Shown one piece after another: positions 44,713 to 55,869 of a stretch of 64,000 bases of DNA. This DNA is from Gigaspora rosea (lineage: Eukaryota > Glomeromycota > Glomeromycetes > Diversisporales > Gigasporaceae): assembly GCA_003550325.1 (NCBI GenBank), contig QKWP01000211.1:224513-288512 (forward strand), written 5' to 3'. Both the position numbers and the translations under genes were made by a program. Each line of letters starts with the position of its first letter. Position 1 is the first letter of the stretch. The notes below the pieces were generated by a model. That model worked only from the letters and a program-made list of their open reading frames with translations. It was not told the origin of the DNA and searched no databases.

Positions 44713-44918
44713 TTATAATTTTGTTCAAAAATAGGTAGCTTATTTTCAGAAACATACAAATCTAACTTTGTCAATATTAAGTTTTTTTTCAGAATCTTTT
44801 TTTGGATTTTATATTTTATATTATGCACTTTATCACTACTAAATTTTTTTTGTTTATTGATATTTTGATAAGCATATCTTGATAAGTATGCCATTATTTT
44901 ATTGTTATCATTATGCAT
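44713..44918 (-). pseudogene. Short hypothetical coding fragment
   Basis: The frame starting at the ATG at 44918 reads IMAYLSRYAYQNINKQKKFS then LTKLDLYVSENKLPIFEQNY before running into family-C repeat sequence. It may be an upstream exon of the decayed gene at 42.4-44.1 kb (same strand). No recognisable motif. Confidence 0.25.
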
Positions 44919-44934
44919 ATTATCATTTTGCAGA

Positions 44935-46810
44935 TATTAACAAGTTTTTAATAATTCCTAAAAAAGACATTTTTAGTGAAATTAATTTAGCTAACCATGA
45001 TTCCAATGCATTCTAACATAAAATTTTAAAGATCATTCTGCACAAAATTGAAATTAGAATCTAGATATTACTTATATAACTCATAAAGGAGGTTCCAAAA
45101 ATTCTGTGTAAGGGATGCATTGGAGTGCATAAGAATCATGGACAGCTGGATCAGAATTGACTGATTATAAAAAATTTTACTAATAAATCATATCCATTCA
45201 TTAAGTAAAAAATGCCTAGCTGATAATTTTGCTATAGAACCTATAGAACCTGCTAACAACTAGGGCTAAATGCTGACTTAGATTCGATGCATCTGACCTG
45301 GAAATTTGGGAACAGTTCTGTAAAAATCTTATTTATATATATGTTGTTTAACCCTTATTATTTGCTCAATAGAGAGAAGGTTATATTAAACATAAATTTA
45401 AATTGGAGTGGCCTAATTATTAGTATATATTTATAAACTGAGTTTGAGAATCAGTTTTATATAAATGCTTCAAACTGTGTTCAAACAGGTTTATAAGTAC
45501 AAACTAACTAGTTGGAGCAGAATAATATTGCTAGTTTGAATCTATTTAATCTTGTTAGCTAAAATTGGTTTATAATTGTTGAATATTTTTGTACTTAATA
45601 TTTAGACATGCCAAAATTCTAATAATGCCAAAATTCTAAATAATGTTTAAATGTTTAAAAAATGGTAAAATGTCTGAATCAAGAATAATATAGTACATAT
45701 GTTTGTTTGCTTGTGTTTAATATTAAATGCTCTCCACTATGTTTTAGACAATTAAAATTGATATTTTATTGATTACAGGATTTTTTTCCTTCTTTAAAAA
45801 AATGGAATCTAAACAACTTCATAACTTGGTTACAATTATTAAATAAACTATAAAAAACAAAAGAATGAAAATTTCTAAAATTTATTAAATTTAACAGATC
45901 CCAGCAAGAATATTATAATCATGATTTGCATGGCTACTCTTTATTAAAAATTTAAATAACTAATAATTAATAGAGTTTCATTTGAAGAAAGAAAAACAAA
46001 ATATATAACAATAAAAAAAGCATTTGAATTCAATCTATTGCACTTATTGGTTTAATATAATACACAATCATTAATAAGCATTAAGAAATTATTAAGAATC
46101 GATTTTTCAATCAGTGAAATTGAAAAATGCCATACGTATATCAATTAATAATTTTTAGTTCAAAGAAAAATTCTGGCGCCTTTCATATTCTCATACATAG
46201 TGTATTACTGTATTACAGTAGTCAATTCTTACAACTTTTTTAAACACATAAATCACCAAATAAAAGTATTGAGTCTATGCCAGGGTTAAGAATTTGGTAA
46301 AATGTAAAGAACCAAGATCTATTAAGAGTAACTTATATTTAACAAGCAGAAGTCTTCCAGTTACCATATTCCTTTTTCTTGCATTCCCAGGTCATCTATA
46401 TGACGCACTAACTTTAAATTATCAATCCCTAACTCAAATCAGACTAACCTTAAAAGTGAAATAATTGTAGATGGAATGGAATAAATGGCCGTTCATAAAA
46501 TAAATTAGTTCATAACAGCGTCGTTAATAAAAGTGAATACGTAAATAACTTGTTCAGGCAATAAATTAGATTTGTAAACCTTAGCTCAATCGAGAATTTT
46601 CCGACTTTAGCATGTAGCAATAGTACTTCTGTACTTGACAAGATAAAAAATGCGTCTAGCTTCGCAGTGGCAAAATAAAAATTTGCGTAATAATATGGTA
46701 CCGATTAATTTGAAATGTTGCATAGTAAAGTTTTTGATTTACATATTATATAAAAGAGTATTATTAAACAACTGATCCCTAATTAAAAAAATTCAACTAT
46801 TTACGGACTA
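44935..46810. other. AT-rich, no gene; short imperfect inverted repeat near 45.0 kb
   Basis: ACCATGATTCCAATGCATTC at 44994 and the partial inverse GATGCATTGGAGTGCATAAG then AATCATGG at ~45115-45150 could bound a ~155-bp relic. Otherwise nothing. The upstream region of the F-box gene (46.5-46.8 kb) shows no element that I can name. Confidence 0.45.
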
Positions 46811-46828
46811 CTTTAATACGTATAACAC

Positions 46829-48125
46829 ATGGCATCAAAAATATTTATAGGCGATATTCCCGAAATAATGGAAAAAATTCTTAATAATTTAAATAATGAA
46901 TTTGATTCTTTATACTCATGTGCATTTGTGAGCCGACATTTGTGTAAAATGTCAATTCCAATTCTTTGGCAAGATCCATCTTCATTCAGAAAAAGGCCTT
47001 TATTCATTTCCAACTACTTCTCATCTCGAAGAAGACGAAAAATTTATTTTAAATGAATGTGGGATAAACGTGGAAATTTCCAAAACACTGTTTGATTATG
47101 CAAGATTTCTAAAAGTTCTTGATTTACTTTGTTTAAAAAGTAAAGTTCAAGAATTTCAAGAATGGAATCATTTTACACTAGAATCAGTACATCACATAGT
47201 TAATTTATTGATTAAATTATTTGCTAATAATGGGGCAACTTTGTACAAAATTAGCTGCATATAATGAATATTTTTTTGATGAAACTAATTCAGAGATTTT
47301 CTATTCATTAGGTCAAAATGAGCAACTTTTTTCACAACTCCAAGATTTAACTTTGAGTGTGATGTCAAATTTCAACACCGAAAATGCAACCAATTTATTA
47401 AGAATAATGGCAAAGAGTGCTACAAAAATTGATGCTTTGAAACTTACCAGATTTTGTTCTGATGATGATCCACAATTATTTCATCTTCTTATACGTATTA
47501 TTAAATCACAAGAAATTTAGCTTAACTGCTGTAAAATATCTTACAAAATTTTACGGCATTATTTCAGCTTTAGAGAGTCAAAAAAACTCGTTACAAGAAG
47601 TTATAATACATAACTGTGACTGTAGTGAAGAAATTTTGAAAATATTAAATTATAAAATCAGCAATTTAGAGATAGATAATTTCCAAATTGATGCATCGAC
47701 TATAGTACAAAGTTTAGAACATTAAGTTTTCCACACAATTCTTAGAGCTTATTGGTAATTTACAAAAACTTCAATTTCTCACTTTACAGTGCATTGCTGA
47801 CATATCAGAAGAGCTAAAATTACGAGCAGTTTGCAGAATACAGAAATATTACCATTAACTTTGAAAATCTTATATGTAATATTCGGCTAAAACAATATAT
47901 ATATATATATTGATCAATCATTGCAATGCACCTTTAAATAAACTGTTAATTGATCATCGTGATAACGAGAAAAATATTAAAGCACTAATAGAATTTTGCA
48001 TACGAAACAGAACTTTGAATTACGTGGGAGTTTTAGACCTCTGAAATTTAGATGATGATATTAGAGAAAAAGTTGAACCATACATTACATTGGTATCACA
48101 TCAAGATGTCTGTGTTGATTGCTAG
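46829..48125 (+). pseudogene. F-box-like gene, copy 1 (frame-broken)
   Basis: The ATG at 46829 opens KIFIGDIPEIMEKILNNL and YSCAFVSRHLCKMSIPILWQ, the N-terminal F-box-like helix region (about residues 5-60). After a frameshift at ~47025 it continues LFDYARFLKVLDLLCLKSKV, HHIVNLLIKLFANNGATLYK. A second shift leads to SLGQNEQLFSQLQDLTLSVM, then ATNLLRIMAKSATKIDALKL, LLIRIIKSQE. A deletion follows, then FYGIISALESQKNSLQEVII, and a ~0.5 kb tail with leucine-rich remnants ending in FCIRNRTLNYVG and VCVDC, stop at 48123-48125. F-box proteins select substrates for SCF ubiquitin ligases through C-terminal repeats. Compared with copy 2, a leucine-rich block is lost. At least five lesions. Not functional. 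Confidence 0.8.
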
Positions 48126-49145
48126 TTTTTATGAATTACTTTTATAATTAATTTTTTAGACAAGTTTGAATCGTTTAATATTTTAAAAACCGTGATATTT
48201 TAATACTCATATTAATAAATTAGTTTATCAATAAATTTAGCAATTGGTGGTTAAAATAACGATATTTTTTTTCATTCTACTAAAGGATCACAACTGGAAC
48301 AATAATGTATGTTACTATCAAAGGAGAGAGCCATACATGGTTTAACTCGGATAGTTAACATTAGAACATAACCATAAAATATAAAGCTTGAATATTCAAA
48401 GGTTACAAGGCATTTATTATACAGTAAAGGGAATGAAATTTATGTAATCTTTATTTTAGGTGGGATGAACAAGAGTATGAAAAATAATACGAGGAAACTT
48501 AACTAATAACAACTGGGTGTCATATTTTCATGAAAGCTATATTTTCACACTTGAAATTATATTTACAACGTTTCCTGGTTATCAAAATTACCAAATTCAG
48601 AAATTAGAAAGATTGATAATAATCTAAACTCCAATTAAATTGTTACAGGGAACCCATTACATCACCTTTTGTGGTTTAATAAAATTTTTCTTATAAACGC
48701 ACATAGTTCTAATTCTAATTTTTCATGGGACCTTTGTTTTTGCTGTCATACTGCGCCTGACTTTAAATTTTTATTGGTCAAAAATTACGGGAGGAACAAT
48801 TTTTTAGCAAGATTACCGATTTTTGTCACGTGCTTCAAAAATAATTGACTATGCGACGTTACGTAACAGTTTTATTTTAAATGTAAAACGACTAATGCAA
48901 TTACGAGTTAAAATATATTAATGTTTAATCAAATAAATTTAATACAAATCGAGTATAAATCCTCTAATTATGCATTTATCTGCGAGCGATAATTGACCTC
49001 ATTTCACAATCCGAAACACATATTAGTCTTAATCCCTTTAGAATTTAATCACTTGATTGGGGGTTTAATCATTATTGGGTTTAAATCCCTAATGAGATTT
49101 CGATTGAGCCACAAAAATCTCCTCTCAAAATAAGAAAGTAATAAC
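48126..49145. other. Intergenic, no gene
   Basis: AT-rich with no terminal repeats that I can pair. Confidence 0.5.
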
Positions 49146-49146
49146 G

Positions 49147-49183
<37 letters not shown>

Positions 49184-49194
49184 TAATAATAATA
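49147..49194. repeat. (TAA)n microsatellite
   Basis: About 14 TAA units with one AAA interruption. The Tc1 element starts at its right edge, using the final TA as target. Confidence 0.9.
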
Positions 49195-50839
49195 CAGTGG
49201 CGATCACATGTTTTGCATCACCCTAATACCCGAACTTTGAGATCAAATAATTTTATCAATAGACAACGAATAATTATAAATTTCAATTATTAAATTCACT
49301 AGATATAAGGTAATACGAATGTATAATTTTTTGCCTAGTTATTAATCAAGAACTCGCAAAAATAAAGCTTTATTAAAATTTTAGTGATGCATTTCATTTG
49401 ATCGTTTTTTTAAAATATAAATTTTGCCAATTTACAAATAAAAAAAAAACAACAAAGCAATATTTTTTTTTATAAAAAAAGTTTACCATTCGGTATAACC
49501 CCCCTTTGCTTTATAAACATCCATCACTCATTGTGGCATGCTTTCAATTAGCTTGTTAAGATAGTCCATATCCATTTCGACCCAAACCTTCTGAATCGCA
49601 TCCCAAAGCTCATCCGGATCATCAATCTCTACATGTAACAGTCTTCTTAGCTTGTCAATCTCATTCCACAAATGCTCGATAGGATTTAAATCGGGCGAAT
49701 AAGGTGGCCAATCAAGTACCTCAATACCATTATGATAGAACCACACCTTAGTATCAGTAGCCGTGTGCTTTGAATCGTTATCCTGTTGAAAAATAATATC
49801 ATCTTTTCTTAATCCATACCACCGGATTGTTCCTAAGAGGTCTTGTCTTCACTTAATATTTGACGGTACAGATCTCCGTCCATTGTCCCATAAATTCGCA
49901 CGATATTACCAACCCCGAAAGAGGAGAAGCATCCCCATACCATAACACTACCACCTCCATATTTCTTTGTGTGGATCACATTTCTTTCATTAAACGGTTC
50001 GTTTGGTCGTTTCCAACAATACTGACGACAATCTGAACCATATATCTTGAATTTGGATTCATCAGACCAGATAACACGACGCCAGTCCTCAACACTCCAG
50101 TCTTTGTATTTTTTAGCAAATTTATACCGTTCTTTGCGAGTTCTTTTGTTCAAAAATGGCTTTTTACGCTTAACCCTGGACGAAAGTCCATTTCTTCGCA
50201 ATGCACGCTTCACTGTGTCTTCACTTACTACAATGTTTTCATAAATTCTTAGGTATTTTTGAATTTCTACTGCATTTGAACATTTACCAGATGCAAGTAG
50301 ACGTATAATACTCCGTTCGTCTCGGTTGGTAAATATTCTTGGGGCCCCACATTTCGGCAAATCTTTTACAGAACCAGTTGCCTCTACTTTATTACATATT
50401 CGGACTACCGACGGTTGCGAAACATTCTCTTTTTTTGCAATGTAACGGGAAGAGAAACCTTCCTTATAAAGAGCATATATCCTTGAAAGTTTGTTGTCAG
50501 AAATACGAACCATAATAATTTTTATAGGGGGGAGGGAGCCACAAGTAAAAAGTGCGAACAAAAATATATAACTTCAGCTAGTGATGTTCTGTTTTGAAAA
50601 AAAAAATTGGGGGAAGCTTATGACGTTATTTTTTTGATACGCAATTGATCACATGATTTGCATCACTATTTTTGGAATCAGGCAAGTAAAAAACCTGAAT
50701 TCGTGTAACTTTGCATAATTTCAATGATCATCTATGATTTTGAATTAACCAATTTTTATGTCATTGTCATGTGTATGTCACGAGATATGGCCTTTTGTTC
50801 GTTTTGTTTCGGGTGATGCAAAACATGTGATCGCTACTG
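49195..50839 (-). mobile_element. Tc1/mariner element, 1645 bp, nearly intact
   Basis: Terminal repeats CAGTGGCGATCACATGTTTT then GCATCACCC (left) and the inverse CGGGTGATGCAAAACATGTG then ATCGCTACTG (right). TA duplications at 49193-49194 and 50840-50841. It encodes a single transposase on the minus strand with only one frameshift and one premature stop, and the ends match closely, so insertion looks recent compared with every other element here. Confidence 0.92.
49483..50513 (-). pseudogene. Tc1-family transposase (one frameshift, one stop)
   Basis: I choose the ATG at 50513 (MVRISDNKLSRIYALYKEGF), the usual Tc1 start, over the upstream in-frame ATG at 50561. Paired helix-turn-helix DNA-binding domains (residues ~4-45 and ~60-110) are joined by KCGAPRI. 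The catalytic domain has IWSDESKFKIYG (first Asp, ~151) and YGGGSVMVWGCFSS. After a frameshift come [15 protein letters not shown] (second Asp) and [15 protein letters not shown] (Glu, 34 residues later, DD34E). The frameshift at ~49843 equals a 5-nt tandem duplication (GAAGACAAGACC for GAAGACC). A TGA replaces a likely CGA codon after ESMPQ at ~49530; the protein would end GGYTEW at 49486. Confidence 0.92.
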
Positions 50840-51071
50840 TAACACATGTAAAAATTATATATATATAAAACTTTACGTATTTAGAATTGCTTTACCTGTT
50901 ATTGTAATATATAGCATATTCGGGTATAATTAGATTTAGCAATGCGTAATATCTTTCCCACATGTATAAAAACAGACCGGCGATGAAATAGAATTTCTTT
51001 AAAGCAATTCTAATATCAGCCTATGGTTTTCCACCTGCATAAAGCAGCTCGGATGGAATTCTAAAGGACAT

Positions 51072-51224
51072 TTACAACAAAATGACAGGAATCTGATAGA
51101 AGAGAGGATTAGATGCAATCTTGATTGCTTTCTCAAGACGAAGGCGTAACTCCCATTCCTGTGGCTGTTCTTTTGGTGATTTCATCATAAATTCTAAATT
51201 AAGCAGTACATCATCTCTCAGCAT
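51072..51224 (-). CDS. Small conserved-looking ORF, 50 codons
   Basis: ATG at 51224, TAA at 51072. It reads MLRDDVLLNLEFMMKSPKEQ then PQEWELRLRLEKAIKIASNP then LFYQIPVILL. Higher GC than the surroundings and a protein-like composition, but no upstream extension holds in frame (stops at once). It could be the last exon of a decayed or spliced gene. Not recognised. Confidence 0.3.
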   Translation of the reverse strand: MLRDDVLLNLEFMMKSPKEQPQEWELRLRLEKAIKIASNPLFYQIPVILL

Positions 51225-51464
51225 AGTTGTCAATCAGGTTCAGGAGCTGTTGATGTCAAGTTTTTCTGTCGCAAGCGTGCAGTTGCTATCATATGAAAGC
51301 GCCAGCATACTATTGTTTAGCTGAAATTAGTAAGTTAGTTATTGTTTTGTAATACCGGTTTTTATCAAGGGGTGAACTAGATCCATATAAAAATACCTGC
51401 TGTAATAATAACGAAACCATAAAGAACCTAATCATTCTTCACTTTAATCCTTTCTTCACTTTAA

Positions 51465-52972
51465 ATGGCATCAAAAATGTTTATGGGCGATATGCCCGAA
51501 TTAATGAAAAATATTCTTAATAATTTAAATAAAGAAATTTATTCATTATACTCATGCACACTTGTGAGCCGACATTGGTGCAAAATGGCAATTCCTTTTC
51601 TTTGGCAAGATCCATTTTCATTCGAACAAAAAAAGCCTTTATTCATTTCTAAATATTTTTCGTCACTTGGTGAAGATGAAAAATTCATTTTAAAAGGATT
51701 TGGAATAAATACAGAATTTTCTGAAACACTATTTGATTATGCGAGATTTCTAAAGGTTCTTGATCTATCACATTTAAAAAGTAATGTTGAAAAATGGATT
51801 AATTTACAGCAAGTTGTTCCAAAATCCTATTATACACTATCATTATATCGTATAATGAATTTATTAATTAAATTATTTATTGAGAGTGGTGCCATTTTGT
51901 ACAAATTAGATTTACATTATTTATATATTCTTGATGATGAAATTAATTTGGAAAGACCTTATTCATTAGGACAACATAAGCAATTTTTTTCAAGACTCCA
52001 AGATTTAACTTTGAGTTTAATGATATTCAGCACTGAAAATGCTACTAATTTATTAAAAATCTTGGAAAAAAATGCTACGAAAATTAGTGCTTTGAAACTT
52101 GATAAATTTCATTCTGCATATGAGCCACAGTTATTTCAAGCTCTTTTACGTATTATTAAATCACAAGAACAACTTAGACAATTTAGCATAGTTGGTAAAC
52201 AATATCCTACAGAATTCTATGGCATCGTTTCAGCTTTAGAGTCAAAAAAATTCGTTACAAGAAGTTATAATAGAATATTGTAATTGTAGTGCAGAGTTTG
52301 AGGTACTAAAAAATTGTAAAAATTTAGAAATTCTTCATATGAGGTATTACGGCAATCCAGAACTGTTGAACATATTAAATTGTAAAATTACCACTTTAGA
52401 AATCGTTGGTTTCCAGATTGATGCATCATATATACTTCAAATTTTAGAAAATTCTGGCTTTTTACTACAATGATTAAAATTTAGTTCAGATTGGATTTTG
52501 GAAGAACCTTTATTACTAGAAGCGTTAAAGATTTTTTGCCCAAATATTACATATCTCAACATTTCTTTTATTGAGTTTTCAACACAACTCCTAGAGCTTA
52601 TTGATAATTTACAAAACCTTCAATTCCTCACATTAGGATGCACCTCTTACTCATCAGCAAAAGAAGAACTTAAAATTCTAGCTAGGCAGTTTGCAGAAAT
52701 ATTGTCATCAACACTGCAATATCTTGATTTAAGGGGGTTTTGGCTAAAACTATATATGAATATTTTTCTCAATAATTGTATTCTCCCTTAAATTATTAAT
52801 TTATGAGCTTGACAAAAAAATTACTGAAGTAATAATCGAATTCTGCATACGAAACAGAACATTGAAATACATAGGTTTATTTGAATATTTATTTTTAGAT
52901 GATAATATTAGAAATGAAATGGAAACATATATTACATTAGTACCGTATGAAAGCATTGTTGTTGATTGCTAG
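51465..52972 (+). pseudogene. F-box/leucine-rich gene, copy 2 (nearly complete)
   Basis: The ATG at 51465 gives MFMGDMPELMKNILNNLNKE and VSRHWCKMAIPFLWQDPFSF, an F-box-like start, and stays open 271 codons to ~52283. A slip in an A7 run at ~52250 (ESKK then FVT, where copy 1 has SQKNSLQEVI) shifts the frame. The body continues EYCNCSAEFEVLKNCKNLEI, LNCKITTLEIVGFQIDASYI. A TGA at ~52471 is followed by LEEPLLLEALKIFCPNITYL, ELIDNLQNLQFLTLGC, LSSTLQYLDLRG: regular leucine-rich repeats. A further shift at ~52785 restores LDKKITEVIIEFCIRNRTLK and a final IVVDC, stop at 52970-52972. About 500 residues overall, usual for this family. Only three lesions, so sequencing error or recent decay are both possible. 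Confidence 0.82.
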
Positions 52973-53620
52973 TTTCTATAAATTTATTTTATTCATGTGG
53001 ATCAATAATATTTTATATTATTTTTATGTGTATTATTGTCAATGTAGTTAAGTCGACAAAATTATAAAAATCGCAAAAATCGAATATAAAATATAATAAA
53101 ATAAATGTATTTTCGGGCAATTTGAAGACAGATAATTTATTATTAATCCTAAAAATATTGATTTGATTGCTTATGTCCGAAAATAATACAGTATTAACCA
53201 ATAAAAAGTTGTATGTTTTATTTAGGACGGTGCAAAAACCAACTAGACAAATTTGGATCTAAATCATTCGTAACTTATAAATGTATCAAATAATTAGAAA
53301 CATTAATTTACTTACATCCCAAATGTAATTTTACACAAGCAATCCGGGAAAATAAATGGTGCGTCGTGAAATTTGATACACACCTGATAGAGTAATTATA
53401 AAATAAATTAAGTTTAATAAACATAATCAAAAAATTGGTTGCAGCATACCTACTATAATTGCACATGTATGTCACATTCTGTACGTGCTGATGTTTTGAT
53501 ATTCAGAAAATTGGCGAATTTCCCATAATATGGTAATTTTAGACCGTTCAAACTCTTTGAAAATAGTTGTAGCAAGTTTATAATTTAACGTGATTTAAGA
53601 ATGTGTGTTGTAATAAATTA
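52973..53620. other. Intergenic, no gene
   Basis: AT-rich 3' flank of the F-box copy; nothing supported. Confidence 0.5.
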
Positions 53621-53621
53621 A

Positions 53622-53712
53622 ATTTTACTCTCTTATTTTTGTAAATAAAATTTTATTTTCTTCACAGCGAACTGTCCATAAAATGTAGCAGCATCCTAAT
53701 TTGGTAAAATTA
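53622..53712 (+). repeat. Direct repeat, left copy (~88 bp)
   Basis: TTAAATTTTACTCTCTTATT ... AACTGTCCATAAAATGTAGC then AGCATCCTAATTTGG. Matches 54170-54258 at roughly 85 percent by eye. The two copies bracket the LTR-like unit. Confidence 0.65.
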
Positions 53713-53739
53713 TAAATTTTTTATTATACTAAAATGGTA

Positions 53740-54118
53740 ATGATGGGTGGCTTGCTGGCTTAATCATATGAATGTCAATATGACCGCATTGAAGCATAAG
53801 AGTGGCTACGTGTATGTAGCCATTTAAGCCTGTTGGACCAATGTAAGCTAGTAAAAGCCCACTGCGTAGGCATAGTTGAGGCTGCGTGGCAGATTAGAGA
53901 AATTGTAAAAGCAAGCATAGCCCTTGGCGAAAGCTTGAAAGTCATGAAGTAAATGTAGTTAGTACGGCGTCAACATAATAATCCAAGAGTTAGCCTAGTA
54001 AAAAGCCATGTAAACATAAATGGAATTCAAAATGTATATAAAGACCTCAAGTTAAGGTCAAAAGGAGGTCTTTAGTTCTATTGTCACTAATAAAGAATTG
54101 CCTTATTATTATTAAATA
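53740..54118 (+). promoter_or_regulatory. LTR-like unit with TATA box and polyadenylation signal
   Basis: A GC-richer block holding TATATAAAG at 54035-54043, a short palindromic GACCTCAAGTTAAGGTC downstream, and AATAAA at 54089-54094. TATA box followed within ~50 bp by AATAAA is the R-region arrangement of an LTR. No retrotransposon coding lies beside it, so it could be a solo LTR or a fragment. Boundaries unclear (no perfect TG...CA ends assigned). Confidence 0.4.
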
Positions 54119-54169
54119 AATCAATTAATTTTATAGAAGATCAATCTTAAGTAGAGGCACATAAACAGA

Positions 54170-54258
54170 TTAAATTTTGCTCTCTTATTATTGCAAATAA
54201 TATTTTATTTTTTTTATGGCAAACTGTCCATAAAATATAGCACTATCCTAATTAGGGT
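54170..54258 (+). repeat. Direct repeat, right copy (~88 bp)
   Basis: ATTAAATTTTGCTCTCTTAT ... AAACTGTCCATAAAATATAG then CACTATCCTAATTAGGG. Followed at 54262 by the GC-rich near-palindrome CTGCGCAGCGCGTGACGC then AGCGCAG. Confidence 0.65.
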
Positions 54259-54259
54259 A

Positions 54260-55430
54260 GCTGCGCAGCGCGTGACGCAGCGCAGGACCAGTACGATCAG
54301 CTTTTGTACTTTTTATGTTTTTTTTTGGTTTGTTTTTAATTTTTTTTTGTTGTATGTATTTCTTCTTTTAGCATTTAGGTATAAGGGTGGAGGTTAATTG
54401 TAGGGAGTAATGTTTGTTATAGTAATTGTATGGGTTGTAGAAAATAACTAAATTAACAAGGGTTATATGGCTGAAGGCCATGTGATACGGGTTAATTCAT
54501 GCAAATTCAGTTATTTACACAATCTCATATAATAACTATATTATTGTATAGATCTGACGTAACAACCCGTGCGTCACCTTCATCTCAATAAAAAGCCAAT
54601 TTTAATATTACTGTCATGAAATATTAATACATGATTATATAACAGCATAATTAAAAAAAAATCAATCCATGATTTAAATTATAAATTCTTTAGTGCAAAA
54701 TATCAAACAACTAAATCAAAGTTTAGGCATAAACCTAATAAGGTAAAAAAATTACAAGAATTTTTTTTTTAAAAAAAAAGACTAAACCTAATCTAAAAGC
54801 AAAAATATAATTATGCGTAGAAATTTTTTAAACAAAGCGAAAATTCGATAATATAATCTCGTTCAGTGAAAATTATATAAAGAAAGTAAAACAAAATAAC
54901 TTATAATTTGGTATAATTAGAATTTAAAGAAAGCAAAAACTTAATAACATGCAATCCACCCAAAAAAAGAATTTTAATAAAATACGAATCTGTCTAATAA
55001 AGAATTTAAAGAAAGTAAAGATTAAAGGCGAAGATTTAATAATGTATGACTTATACAATAAAATTTAAAAAAAGAAACCAAAATAAAGATTTGATTTCAA
55101 TAAAGAGGGACAACAAGCAGAGAAGTTCGTTTCAATTTTACTAAAGAAAATAAGGAAGTAAGCTAGTATAGTGCTAAACGACCTTGTCAGTAGAAATATA
55201 TATATATACTCATAATAATGTTCCAGCTTGTGACTTTGTTTACAAGCGATATATAAGTGACAAAGAGGAAAAACCTGTAAATAAAAATTAACGTTATCAC
55301 TAAGAGGTATACCATTTATTATATAATATTGAATATATTTCCCACACCATCGTTTACACATACACGTGTTGTCATCTTGTGCCGTCAGAATCATATAACC
55401 CTTCTATGAATTGGAAAAATGAAAACCATT
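54260..55430. other. AT-rich, low-complexity, no gene
   Basis: Between ~54830 and 55045 the words AATTTAAAGAAAGYAAA and GAAGATTTAATAATG recur at ~70-80 bp intervals, a weak tandem repeat. The minus frame at 55065-55394 has no motif and I do not call it. Confidence 0.45.
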
Positions 55431-55437
55431 GCCCACC

Positions 55438-55560
55438 TTAAAAAAAAGGATTCTTGAAAAAATCAGCATAGCGAACATCAAAAAAGTTAAATGGAAACCA
55501 TCTTTTCGCATTTCATGTTACAGAAGAACCGTAATCATACCGGTATATATCATGCGCACA
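55438..55560 (+). repeat. Dispersed ~110-bp repeat, copy 1
   Basis: AAAAAGGATTCTTGAAAAAA then TCAGCATAGCGAACATC, AAAAAGTTAAATGGAAACCA then TC, CATTTCATGTTACAGAAGAA and ATCATACCGGTATA. Other copies at 59138, 59255, 59860 and 60190, all in the same orientation. Confidence 0.65.
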
Positions 55561-55828
55561 CACATGTATAGGATGTATGTAATTTTCCCACGATGACTAT
55601 TTCTTCACACATATGCACAATGAAGCAATTACATGTAACATATTAGAGTAGCTGACCGACGCAGTCGCGCTAAAACCAGGAACGTACTAAATGTACGTAT
55701 CAGAGTTAAGATGTCACAATGGTGTAACGTCTCAATTTTTCACATATTGATTATTAATTCACTTACGAATTTATTACAATGCTCTAAAGGTAATAATTAC
55801 AGATTTGATAATTGTACTAGCGTCCGAT

Positions 55829-55854
55829 CTGTGGCTCTGCCACAGGATCGTAAA
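55829..55854. repeat. 26-bp hairpin
   Basis: CGATCTGTGGCTCTGCCACA then GGATCG: GC-richer perfect stem around TCT with one bulge on each side. Role unknown. Confidence 0.5.
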
Positions 55855-55869
55855 AATTTTGAGCTTGAT

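Noticed and set aside
44994-45150. MITE with ACCATGATTCC ends
   Set aside because: Arms are imperfect and shifted, no target duplication; left only as a note.
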